Positions 1-7,999 of a DNA stretch of 64,000 nucleotides are shown here, piece after piece. Source of the DNA: an uncultured Eubacterium sp. (lineage in GTDB: Bacteria > Bacillota > Clostridia > Lachnospirales > Lachnospiraceae). Location: positions 1 through 64,000 of the forward strand of contig CAJUIL010000013.1 in NCBI GenBank assembly GCA_910586225.1, read 5' to 3'. Below the pieces are notes generated by a model. That model was given only the letters and a program-made list of their open reading frames with translations. It searched no databases and was not told the origin of the DNA. Position numbers and translations under genes: made by a program. Position 1 is the stretch's first letter; each line of letters starts with the position of its first letter.

Positions 1-1539
1 GGCAGCATCCAGACCCAGCGCATGATGCTTAGGCAGTATGCCGCAGAGCATGGGCTGACCGTTGTAGACGAGTACATAGACGACGGATGGAGCGGGACAA
101 ATTTCGAGCGTCCAAGTTTCCAAAGGATGATTGATGACATCGAGGACGGGAAAATCAACTGCGTTGTCACAAAGGATTTATCCCGTCTGGGAAGAAACTA
201 TATCCTGACCGGTCAGTACACGGAAATCTATTTCCCCAGCAAGGGAGTACGCTACATTGCCATCAATGACAATGTGGACACCATCAACGGAGAAAGCGAG
301 CTTGCACCGTTCTTAAACATCCTGAATGAAATGCACGCCCGACAGACCAGCAAAAAGGTCAAGGCTGCCATGCACACAAGATTTGCCAATGGCGCACACT
401 ATGGAGCCTATGCACCGCTGGGCTATGTAAAAGACCCGGACAAAAAAGGGCATCTTCTGATCGACCCGGAAACACGCTGGATTGTAGAGAAGATTTTTGA
501 CCTTGCCGTACACGGGAGGGGTGCCGCCAGCATTACACGGATTCTGGTGGAGGAAAAAGTACCTACCCCCGGCTGGCTGAACTATGAAAGATATGGGACT
601 TTCGCCAATATCTACGCCGGTGCGCCCGCAGAAAAAGCCTATGCGTGGACGATTGCACAGGTCAAGAGCATTTTGAAAGAGGAAACCTACATCGGTCACA
701 GCGTTCACAACAAGCAGAGCAACATTTCATTCAAGAATAAGAAAAAGGTGCGGAAGCCGCAGGAAGAATGGTATCGTGTGGAAAATACCCACGAAGCCAT
801 CATTTCCGAAGAAGTGTTCCAAAAAGTTCAGGAGCTGATTGCAAGCAGACGCAGGAAACGCAGAAATGGTACGACACAGATTTTCGCAGGATTGATAAAA
901 TGTGCAGACTGCGGATGGTCTTTAGCCTATGGGGAAAACAAGCAGAATAAAAACCCATACGGTTACTACCATTGCAGCAAGAACGGACAGGGATTACGCC
1001 AGTGTTCCATGCACTATATCCGCTATGATGTGCTGTATGCCTATGTGCTTGCAAGACTGCAATACTGGTCTGTGCTGGCACAGAAAGACGAGGACAAGCT
1101 GCTGAAACGTCTGCTCAATGTCAGCGACAGAGAAAGAAACTCTGCGAAGAAAAAGCAGGCTGCTGAACTGAAAAAGGCAGAGAAGCGCAAAGCCGAGGTT
1201 GACGGGCTGTTTGCTAAAATGTACGAGGACTGGTCTGCCGGGCGTATAACCGAGTATAACTTCAATATGCTGTCCGAGAAGTACCAGAATGAGCAAAAGG
1301 AGCTTGAGACAAAAATCCGGCAGCTTCACGAAACGATGGAAGCCGCCGTACAGACCGCAGCGGACGCTGAAAAGTGGATTGCTCTGATGAAGCAGTATGT
1401 CAACCCTGCGGAGCTGACCGCCGAACTTCTGAACACTCTAATTGAAAAAATAACCGTCCATGAAGCTGTCAAGGGCGAGGACGGAAGCCGTGAGCAGGAA
1501 GTAGAAATCTACTACCGCTTCATCGGCAAAATCGACTGA
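1..1539 (+). CDS. Large serine recombinase, 5' end cut by window edge
   Basis: Site-specific DNA integrase/excisionase of the Tn4451 TnpX/TndX type. The frame is open from base 1 (reads GSIQTQRMML), so the true start and the catalytic serine motif lie outside the window. The rest of the resolvase fold is present (DDGWSGTNFERPSF, KDLSRLGRNY with the conserved arginines). It is followed by the Recombinase domain, a zinc ribbon (CADCGW with two later cysteines), a Lys/Glu-rich coiled coil and a C-terminal DUF4368-like end (KITVHEAV to YYRFIGKID). Such genes usually sit at one end of an integrative conjugative or mobilizable element, so the element body should lie upstream of base 1. Domain order matches the family; the element itself is inferred. 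Confidence 0.93.
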   Translation, partial: GSIQTQRMMLRQYAAEHGLTVVDEYIDDGWSGTNFERPSFQRMIDDIEDGKINCVVTKDLSRLGRNYILTGQYTEIYFPSKGVRYIAINDNVDTINGESELAPFLNILNEMHARQTSKKVKAAMHTRFANGAHYGAYAPLGYVKDPDKKGHLLIDPETRWIVEKIFDLAVHGRGAASITRILVEEKVPTPGWLNYERYGTFANIYAGAPAEKAYAWTIAQVKSILKEETYIGHSVHNKQSNISFKNKKKVRKPQEEWYRVENTHEAIISEEVFQKVQELIASRRRKRRNGTTQIFAGLIKCADCGWSLAYGENKQNKNPYGYYHCSKNGQGLRQCSMHYIRYDVLYAYVLARLQYWSVLAQKDEDKLLKRLLNVSDRERNSAKKKQAAELKKAEKRKAEVDGLFAKMYEDWSAGRITEYNFNMLSEKYQNEQKELETKIRQLHETMEAAVQTAADAEKWIALMKQYVNPAELTAELLNTLIEKITVHEAVKGEDGSREQEVEIYYRFIGKID

Positions 1540-1626
1540 TCTTTCTTTTTTACCCAACAATATCTTTAACTAAGGGAAACGGGACAAAGCCTGCCGGATA
1601 TTTCCCTGGCTTCTTCTCTATGTCTA

Positions 1627-1655
1627 TTGTGAAAAATTTTGTTGTATGATAAAAT
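1627..1655 (+). promoter_or_regulatory. Sigma-A type promoter for the RelA/SpoT gene
   Basis: TTGTGA (1627-1632), a 17-nt spacer and TAAAAT (1650-1655), about 35 nt before the start codon. Good spacing and near-consensus hexamers. It shows the RelA/SpoT gene has its own promoter rather than relying on the recombinase transcript. Confidence 0.55.
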
Positions 1656-1696
1656 GTGAAACAGTGAGGCAATCTTTATCAGTGTGAGGTGAGTAT

Positions 1697-2320
1697 TTGG
1701 AAGATATTTTAAAAAAAGACGGATTGTCATTTGAATTATTAAAAGAACTTTCATATCAATCCAGCCTTGGTATACGCTTAAAAAAGAATCTGCACTATTT
1801 CAATAAACATGATCTTCTTGATGAATTGCAATATGTAAATGAGTGGTATGATTCGTGTAACCAGCTTCAAGAACTTTCCATAGATTACCGAATAAAAAGC
1901 ATCCAGTCAGCAATACTGAAATATGAAAGATATTATCCTGACCATCAGGCAGCAAAAGTGTTTAACGATCTATTGGGCTTTCGCACCTTTTGTGATAATT
2001 ATGAAGATGTGCTTCAACTTGTTTCGGATACTAATGTTCGGGTAGCGGATATGTCTAGGGGAAAATCAAAGGATGACGGGTACCGAGGCGTTCATGTGTA
2101 TTTTCAGTTAAGCAATTATCACTATCCGATAGAAATTCAGTACAATACCTATTATGACCGTCAGCTTAATAATTGGCTGCATAAGTACGTATATAAACGA
2201 AAATATAAAAATCAAACTGGCTATTGCCTGCGGCAAAAATACGAATGCGGCAATATAAAAAATGAAAATGAGTTTAAGGAGGCGCTTTATTATGTGTTAT
2301 CTGATAGCGAAAAAGTTTAA
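1697..2320 (+). CDS. RelA/SpoT-domain protein (small alarmone synthetase-like)
   Basis: Single-domain nucleotidyltransferase of the RelA_SpoT fold with no HD hydrolase, TGS or ACT domain. About 207 residues. Visible motifs are FNDLLGFR (Asp91, metal-ligand position), DDGYRGVHVYF and PIEIQYNT (Glu146), the synthetase core. The family transfers pyrophosphate from ATP to GDP/GTP, to adenosine nucleotides, or in toxic members to tRNA. The start is TTG at 1697 behind a GTGAGGTGAG ribosome site. The AT-rich composition, own promoter and position beside the recombinase suggest accessory DNA. The 3' end overlaps the next gene by 29 nt. Whether it makes (p)ppGpp or is a toxSAS-type toxin cannot be told from sequence alone. 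Confidence 0.85.
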   Translation: MEDILKKDGLSFELLKELSYQSSLGIRLKKNLHYFNKHDLLDELQYVNEWYDSCNQLQELSIDYRIKSIQSAILKYERYYPDHQAAKVFNDLLGFRTFCDNYEDVLQLVSDTNVRVADMSRGKSKDDGYRGVHVYFQLSNYHYPIEIQYNTYYDRQLNNWLHKYVYKRKYKNQTGYCLRQKYECGNIKNENEFKEALYYVLSDSEKV

Positions 2321-2516
2321 TGATGTAGGCTGTCTGGCTTTACAGACAGAACATGGCCAACATCTGGCAAATTTTAAGAAGAAACTGATAAAGGCAATGG
2401 GATATGATACCATCCAATTTGTGACAATCAGCCGCCCGTCCGCGTATGGAGAATATGAACCATATCGTTTTCTAGAAACTGAACAAGAATTTGAAGAAGC
2501 GGTAAAAAATATGTAG
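2292..2516 (+). CDS. Small conserved protein, DUF6718-like
   Basis: 74 residues, starting MCYLIAKKFNDVGC. An AAGGAGG site lies 8 nt before ATG 2292, inside the end of the RelA/SpoT gene, so this start is preferred to the upstream in-frame ATG 2262. The protein has no signal peptide or membrane segment; it ends in an acidic helix (EQEFEEAVKNM). I recognise the N-terminal pattern (MCYL-AKKF, ALQTEHG, TISRPSAYGEYEPY) as resembling the uncharacterised DUF6718 family of Firmicutes, from memory only. The 29-nt overlap implies coupled translation with the RelA/SpoT protein, so it could be a partner or antitoxin. Function unknown. Confidence 0.7.
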   Translation: MCYLIAKKFNDVGCLALQTEHGQHLANFKKKLIKAMGYDTIQFVTISRPSAYGEYEPYRFLETEQEFEEAVKNM

Positions 2517-2591
2517 TTATTAAGTTATCTTGAGAAGTTTCTTTCATTAGAACCAATGACTTTGCATTTACTGTAAGTACGTATCGTAAAC

Positions 2592-2644
2592 TAAGGGAAC
2601 CCAACCCTGCCATAAGTAGATTTACTATAAGTTGGATTCCCTTA
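2592..2644. repeat. Imperfect 14-bp inverted repeat after the accessory pair
   Basis: Arms 2592-2605 (TAAGGGAACCCAAC) and 2631-2644 match in 13 of 14 positions, with a 25-nt loop. No T-tract follows, so it is not a clear terminator. An 11-bp string, AACTAAGGGAA, at its left edge (2589-2599) also occurs just after the recombinase (1568-1578). Confidence 0.5.
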
Positions 2645-2738
2645 ATATGTTTCACTGTTTTCTTACCAAATTTTTACCATAACGAGCATAAATCTCAATT
2701 TTATTAGAGCGTGTCTGAAAAATGATTCTCCCACTGTT

Positions 2739-3704
2739 TTACGGCTTACAGCTTCCGCACGGCTCATACCCATTTTGCACCAGCTGTTCTCTGTCGCCTT
2801 TATAATTTTCTTTATTGGCATCCTGTATTTTCTCCGCGCTGGCACAGGACGGCAAATGAAACTTCTTCGTATTTGTATTCAGCACATACTCTGCGCCGCC
2901 TGTGTTCTTTTTCTTTTCTGTTTCCTGTGCTTCGCTTTCCCAGCTATCGCCTGTCGCATAATCAATCTCTACGCCCGGCTGGATATTAAACACATAGACG
3001 TTATAAGAAACGCCCTTTCCGTCGTCCTCTACAGACAGCGCTTCCATCTGCACACCGTCCGCGATCAGGTTATCACCCTCGAATACAGGCGTTACCCGGT
3101 ACATTACATGATTGCCAGTATCCCGCACATAGTCTCCAACCTCTTCTTCAAACGGCAGCATCCCGCTGACATTCATATAACGGGTACCTGTGATTAGGTT
3201 TTTCTCATTCGCGTTTTCACCTGATAGCTGATATGCGATCAAGTGACAGCGGTTAAAAAGATTTTTTCCTTCTACAAAATCATATCTCGTACTATGCCAC
3301 CCGGTAGGCTTTACCCGGCTGATATTGCCGCGCTTTTCCATCGGCATCAAGTCCTGTCCGACGCAGGCAAACGCTGTTCCGCATCTGCCCAGCTCATCCA
3401 GCTCAGCATACTGTTCAAAAGATTCGGTCGTGATTTCTGCTTTGGAAAAGCTTGGTACATTTTCATTTACGATCATATATGGCTCACTGTCAATTTTCGC
3501 ATTGCCCAGCAACGAGCCGTCTTCCGCCTTTTGTACTTGCGCCTCCTGCTTTTCTTTGTTATCAGGAGCAGACGCATCCTTCACGGAAACGGAGCACCCC
3601 GTCAGTGATAACGCAAGAAAAAGCATTGCAAACAACGCTGTGTGATAAAAGTTTTTCACCCTTTTCCTTGTTTTCATGGTTTTCATGGTTTTCATCCTTT
3701 TCAT
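2739..3704 (-). CDS. Secreted DNA/RNA non-specific endonuclease lipoprotein
   Basis: Extracellular nuclease of the EndA/NucA type. The N-terminus is Lys/Met-rich, then a hydrophobic stretch ends in a lipobox (LSLTGC), so it is probably anchored to the outer face of the membrane. The catalytic region carries NRCHLIAYQL (the DRGH-type motif with His as general base) and NLITGTRYMN, typical of Endonuclease_NS_2. A C-terminal segment of about 50 residues has HLPSCASAEK and CGSCKP, an Ada-like cysteine pattern that may bind metal. The first codons (MKRMKTMKTMKT) come from a short tandem repeat, so the exact start is uncertain; ATG 3695 is as well placed as 3704. It lies 11 nt downstream of rtcB. 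Confidence 0.88.
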   Translation of the reverse strand: MKRMKTMKTMKTRKRVKNFYHTALFAMLFLALSLTGCSVSVKDASAPDNKEKQEAQVQKAEDGSLLGNAKIDSEPYMIVNENVPSFSKAEITTESFEQYAELDELGRCGTAFACVGQDLMPMEKRGNISRVKPTGWHSTRYDFVEGKNLFNRCHLIAYQLSGENANEKNLITGTRYMNVSGMLPFEEEVGDYVRDTGNHVMYRVTPVFEGDNLIADGVQMEALSVEDDGKGVSYNVYVFNIQPGVEIDYATGDSWESEAQETEKKKNTGGAEYVLNTNTKKFHLPSCASAEKIQDANKENYKGDREQLVQNGYEPCGSCKP

Positions 3705-3715
3705 CCTTTCTTATC

Positions 3716-4966
3716 TCATGTTCCTTCGCAATTTTTCATCCGGCCTTTTCGCAGCGGCGTTTCCTCTCCGCTCGCTTTGAAGTTATAAATCGGCCGGATG
3801 ACCTTTTCTATCGCAGCTGTGTCCGAAAGGTGCTTTACAATATCGTCCATAGCCTTATAAGCCATCGGACACTCGTCCAGTGTTTCTTGATTCACCGATG
3901 TAGAATAAATGCCGCTCATTTGCTTTTTAAATTCTGACACCGTAAAGCTCTGCCTGGCAGCAGACCTGCTCATCAGCCGCCCCGCGCCATGCGGCGCGGA
4001 CTCGTTCCAGTCCGCGTTTCCTTTGCCCACACAGATCAAGGAACCATCCCGCATATTAACCGGGATCAGCAGCCTTTCGCCTTTTTTTGCAGAAACCGCA
4101 CCTTTACGCAGGATCATCGACTCTGTATCAATATAATTATGAATGGTCGTAAACTGATCGGTCAGATGCAGCTTCATACCTTTTACGATTTCCCGCAGCA
4201 TCGCAAGCCTGTTCAGCCTTGCATAATCTTGGACGATCTTCATATCGTGGATATACTGGTCAAACAGTTCCCCAGATACGTAAGCCAGATTTTTCGGAAC
4301 ATCCGTTCGTACCGTTTGTTTCCGTTCGACGATGCTTTTTTGGATTTCCTTCTGCCTGCCCTGCGCCTTAAATTCCTCGATCATTTTGTCAATGTCCTTT
4401 TTTGTAGAGCCGTTTAGCGCCTTATAGCCCTCCTGCTGGTAATATTCTGCGACCTCCACACCAAGATGTCTGCTGCCAGAATGGATGACCAGGTAATTTA
4501 CTCCCTGCTCATCCTGGTCCACCTCAATAAAATGATTCCCGCCGCCCAACGTTCCAAGACTTTTTTCCGACCTTTTCTGATCGATCTGCTTCCAGCAATA
4601 CAGCTCCTCCAGCGCAGTCTGCTCAAAATAGGGATGCGTACCTTCCCGTACTTGAAAGCCGGAAGGTATTTTTTCATAGATCAGCTTATCCAGCTTCTGC
4701 AGCTCCAGATGCTTTTCCTTTAACACCACCGTTTCCATCCCGCAGCCAATATCCACGCCGACCAAGTTCGGCACCAGGCGATCTGTCACCGTCATCGTCG
4801 TCCCGATCGTACAGCCAGCTCCCGCATGGATATCCGGCATCATGCGTATTTTACTTCCTGCGGTAAATTCCTGATCCAGCAGCAAGCGTACCTGTGCAGC
4901 TGAAGCTTCATCAGCTGTATCCGCAAAAATTTTTGCTTCGTTATATTTTCCTTTTAAGATCAACAT
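3716..4966 (-). CDS. rtcB: RNA-splicing ligase RtcB
   Basis: GTP-dependent RNA ligase joining 3'-phosphate or 2',3'-cyclic phosphate ends to 5'-OH ends, used in tRNA and RNA repair. Metal and guanylate motifs are in order: MPDIHAG, GVDIGCGM, GTLGGGNHFIE, HSGSR, then APHGAGRLMSR with the histidine that carries GMP. 416 residues fits the shorter bacterial RtcB group. No rtcA cyclase or archease gene is adjacent. AGGTAG lies 4 nt before ATG. The downstream endonuclease gene follows closely, so the two are probably co-transcribed. Confidence 0.95.
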   Translation of the reverse strand: MLILKGKYNEAKIFADTADEASAAQVRLLLDQEFTAGSKIRMMPDIHAGAGCTIGTTMTVTDRLVPNLVGVDIGCGMETVVLKEKHLELQKLDKLIYEKIPSGFQVREGTHPYFEQTALEELYCWKQIDQKRSEKSLGTLGGGNHFIEVDQDEQGVNYLVIHSGSRHLGVEVAEYYQQEGYKALNGSTKKDIDKMIEEFKAQGRQKEIQKSIVERKQTVRTDVPKNLAYVSGELFDQYIHDMKIVQDYARLNRLAMLREIVKGMKLHLTDQFTTIHNYIDTESMILRKGAVSAKKGERLLIPVNMRDGSLICVGKGNADWNESAPHGAGRLMSRSAARQSFTVSEFKKQMSGIYSTSVNQETLDECPMAYKAMDDIVKHLSDTAAIEKVIRPIYNFKASGEETPLRKGRMKNCEGT

Positions 4967-5104
4967 TTATGCTACCTGTCTTTCATCCAGATCCATGCCT
5001 GTTTTTCGTTCCCGATGCTTATTTTATCATAACCTGTTTTTCCCGGCAATGCCCATTTATCGTAAAATAAATCCCACCACGAACTGTTACAAGCGATTTT
5101 CAAT

Positions 5105-5133
5105 TTGCCAAATCCGCGATGCCATATTATAAT
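5105..5133 (+). promoter_or_regulatory. Strong promoter of the capA-like gene
   Basis: TTGCCA (5105-5110), exact 17-nt spacer, TATAAT (5128-5133). Transcription would begin near 5140, so ATG 5132 lies inside the -10 box and cannot be the start. This places translation at TTG 5162. Confidence 0.7.
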
Positions 5134-5161
5134 GGAAACCAAAAAAGGAGCTGAACCGCAT

Positions 5162-6340
5162 TTGAAAAAACAAAAGAAAAAAAGAATCATCCGAGAAGCA
5201 TTTTTAAAAAGCGCAATCATCGTATCCTGCTTTTTGCTTTTTATATGTATCGTCAGCCTGGTACAAAAAAAGCCAGACTTCCATTCTGCTGAAAAAGAAA
5301 CTGCCCAGACGCCGCTGCCCAAGGAAGCTGACGAAAAAACGCCCGACAGCTCTGCGCAGCCTTTAAAAGCAGCTTCTACCAAACCACAAAAGGACAAAAA
5401 AACAACGCTTGTATTTGCCGGAGACGTTTATTTGAGCGATTACGTGCTTGCCAGTTACAACCAGTCTGGCATTGATGGTGTTTTAGAAAAGGATCTGTTA
5501 AAAGAAATGAAGCAGGCAGACCTTGCTATGGTCAACAACGAGTTTCCCTACAGCACCCGTGGGACACAAGCGCCCGACAAGCAGTTTACGTTCCGCATCG
5601 ACCCGTCGTACGTATCGATATTGCTGGAATCTGGCGTAGATCTTGTAACGCTTGCCAACAATCACGTACTAGACTATGGTACAGACGCGCTGCGCGACAC
5701 CTTCCAAACGCTGGAAGAGGCAGACATTCCCTATGCAGGAGCCGGAAATTCTCTAGCACGCGCTTCTAAGCTGATACGCAAAAAAGTAAACGGGCAGACG
5801 TTCGGATTTCTAGCCGCTTCCCGCGTATTTCCAGACGTATCCTGGAACGTAGAAAACGCACAGCCAGGCGTGTTTTCCGCCTATGATCCTTCCAAGCTTG
5901 TCGCTGCTGTCAGTAACGCCCGTGCCCGCTGCGATTTTTTGTGCGTCTATCTGCACTGGGGCATCGAACGCAATACCACACCGGAGGAATATCAGGTTTC
6001 CATGGCACACGCACTGATCGACGCCGGGGCAGATGCCGTGATCGGCGCCCATCCTCATGTGCTGCAGGGCGTGGAGCTTTATAAAGAAAAACCCATTTTT
6101 TACAGCCTTGGAAATTTTATTTTTTACCAAAATATTGACCGGACTGCCGTTGCAAAGCTGACATTATCCGCAGACCATACTGCGAAATGGCAGCTGCTCG
6201 CGGCAAAGGCATCCGACTGCCGTACTTATATGATCACAGACGATGCGCAGAGGCAAAGCTTCTACGATGATCTGACCAGGCTGTCTGTCAATGTCCGCTT
6301 TTCTAAAAACGGACGGATCTTTGCCGCGGACGGTACGTAA
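5162..6340 (+). CDS. CapA-family metallophosphatase-fold protein
   Basis: Membrane-anchored protein of the PgsA/CapA family, linked to poly-gamma-glutamate or capsule export in Bacillus but of uncertain role elsewhere. The N-terminus is basic (KKQKKKR) and followed by one membrane helix, then a Pro/Ser/Lys linker. The external CapA domain has FAGDVYLSD, NNEFPYS, LANNHVLDYG, YLHWGIE and GAHPHVLQG, the calcineurin-like metal-ligand pattern. The start is TTG 5162 behind GGAG with an 11-nt spacer, chosen because of the promoter position. No pgsB or pgsC neighbour is present, so a role as a stand-alone cell-surface enzyme is more likely. Confidence 0.88.
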   Translation: MKKQKKKRIIREAFLKSAIIVSCFLLFICIVSLVQKKPDFHSAEKETAQTPLPKEADEKTPDSSAQPLKAASTKPQKDKKTTLVFAGDVYLSDYVLASYNQSGIDGVLEKDLLKEMKQADLAMVNNEFPYSTRGTQAPDKQFTFRIDPSYVSILLESGVDLVTLANNHVLDYGTDALRDTFQTLEEADIPYAGAGNSLARASKLIRKKVNGQTFGFLAASRVFPDVSWNVENAQPGVFSAYDPSKLVAAVSNARARCDFLCVYLHWGIERNTTPEEYQVSMAHALIDAGADAVIGAHPHVLQGVELYKEKPIFYSLGNFIFYQNIDRTAVAKLTLSADHTAKWQLLAAKASDCRTYMITDDAQRQSFYDDLTRLSVNVRFSKNGRIFAADGT

Positions 6341-6369
6341 TCAAAATCCGCTGTGCCAGCCCCTTTCGC

Positions 6370-7998
6370 TCAATGGCCTTCGGCTGGCTGGCTCGGCTGG
6401 AACTTATAACCGCCGTCCTGAAACTCCACGTCAAACGACACCAGCGTATTTTCCACTCCGTCCATATAACAAAAAGAATTGTTTGTGGAACCCAAAACAT
6501 CCACCAGCATTTTTATTTTATTTTTCTGGACTTCAAATGAAATCTGCGTTGTATAAATAATTGAAATATCCTCTGGATCATCCGGATATTCCGCAGAGGT
6601 CGTCAGGTCAATTTCCTGATACACCTGGCCATCCTTTTCTATGTAGATCTTCCCCTGCCTTTTATCAAATCGAATATACGGCCCAAGCTGCTCCTCCAGC
6701 CATTGAAAAGAAAGTGTATCCATCGGGTAATACTGCATGGTGCCGTCCTCTTCCATCGTAAAGATCCCAAGTCTGTCTATCGCAACCCCTGTACCATAAC
6801 CACCACCAGAGATCATGGCAAGCTCCTGACGCGAATCGTTGTTAAAATCTCCTGCATACAGCCTTGGCTTAAACCGCCAGCTGTCCCATTCGTCATCAAA
6901 GAATGACCAGACACCCTCATGCTCAGCCGCTAACCCACGGCAGCCATATGCATTGCTTTCTAAGCCGTATAACCGGACACCTGCCGTTTTGTTTTCATTC
7001 AGCAATACCAAATGACTGTCAGACGGCTTCTCGGATCGATTTTCATCATAGGATAACGCTGCCTTATAATCCTCCTGCGGTATCTCCTTTAACAGCTTTA
7101 AAAGCTGCGCTGTCTGTGTATCATCGAAAGCCTCGGTCTGTTTTGTCTTTGTTTGCTCCGGCTGCGTATCCTCACCCGGAGTCAGTGCTTCGTTCACATA
7201 AGCAAGCAGTCCTGTATTTTCCTTTCTTACTGCCACGCCATAACGCTGTCCGCCAAAACGGTCGTTTAAAATCCGCGTCTTGCGGTCTACATAGCCGTTC
7301 AAAATACTGACATCCACAGCCATCACATCCACGGACCCGTTTTTTAAGGCTGAGAAAATCGCCTGATAGCTTGGATATTCCAAAAAAATCGGCGCCGTCT
7401 GCATATTATTCATCGTTTCGATATAGCTTAAAAACGCCTTACGCGTCGTCGCGTTTTTCGCCACGCCGATCTTTTTTCCGTCCAGATCCGCGATCGAACG
7501 GATATCGCTTGTCCCAAGAGCGTTTGGATCCTCGCCGGACGTCTTTACCATCAGCCCGATATAGTCCGTATAATAGCTGTCCGAAAACGCAAAGCGCTGT
7601 TTGCGTTCTGGTGTAATCGTATAGGTTGCAAGCAGACAGTCTACTTCTTTATTTTCCAGCTTTTCTTCACGGTCAGCAACCGTTACGCCCGTAAAGCGCA
7701 CCAGACCGCGCTCCTTCGCTTCGCTGACGCTGACGTCAAACAAACGCGCAGCCGTCTGATAGGCCAGTTCTACCTCCAGCCCTGACCAAGTATCTGTTTC
7801 TTCATCATAAAAGCTCAGATCCGGCACATCTGTTTTGCAGCCCGCAAGCAGGTAGCCCCGCTTTTGGATCTCTTCGACAAAGCCGTCGTTTTCCGCGGCT
7901 GGGCTTTCTTGTTTTGGCTCATTTTGTACCTTGTCTGCGCAGCCGCATAAAAACAGCAAAGCACAGCATAAAAGCAGGCCTGACAACCGTTTACGCAT
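6370..7998 (-). CDS. Solute-binding lipoprotein with C-terminal VCBS-like extension
   Basis: The N-terminal signal has a lipobox (LFLCGC). Residues of about 40-280 are a family-3 extracellular amino-acid binding domain (GYLLAGCKTDVPDLSFYD, FAFSDSYYTDYIGLMV, SIADLDGKKIGVAKNATT). After a Thr/Gln-rich linker comes an added region of about 220 residues with LYAGDFNNDSRQELAMISGG, the Asp-rich loop typical of VCBS/FG-GAP repeats. Normal binding proteins end near 270 residues, so this is a fusion. It is the last gene of a three-gene operon, 1 nt after a symporter rather than ABC permeases, so it may sense the substrate instead of delivering it to an ABC transporter. Confidence 0.85.
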   Translation of the reverse strand: MRKRLSGLLLCCALLFLCGCADKVQNEPKQESPAAENDGFVEEIQKRGYLLAGCKTDVPDLSFYDEETDTWSGLEVELAYQTAARLFDVSVSEAKERGLVRFTGVTVADREEKLENKEVDCLLATYTITPERKQRFAFSDSYYTDYIGLMVKTSGEDPNALGTSDIRSIADLDGKKIGVAKNATTRKAFLSYIETMNNMQTAPIFLEYPSYQAIFSALKNGSVDVMAVDVSILNGYVDRKTRILNDRFGGQRYGVAVRKENTGLLAYVNEALTPGEDTQPEQTKTKQTEAFDDTQTAQLLKLLKEIPQEDYKAALSYDENRSEKPSDSHLVLLNENKTAGVRLYGLESNAYGCRGLAAEHEGVWSFFDDEWDSWRFKPRLYAGDFNNDSRQELAMISGGGYGTGVAIDRLGIFTMEEDGTMQYYPMDTLSFQWLEEQLGPYIRFDKRQGKIYIEKDGQVYQEIDLTTSAEYPDDPEDISIIYTTQISFEVQKNKIKMLVDVLGSTNNSFCYMDGVENTLVSFDVEFQDGGYKFQPSQPAEGH

Positions 7999-7999
7999 T

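Noticed and set aside
5105..5161. N-terminal extension of the CapA-like protein from an upstream start, including ATG 5132
   Set aside because: The extra codons overlap a consensus promoter and ATG 5132 lies in its -10 box.
6370..7998. ABC amino-acid importer operon
   Set aside because: There is a binding protein but no ABC ATPase or permease; the neighbour is a secondary symporter.
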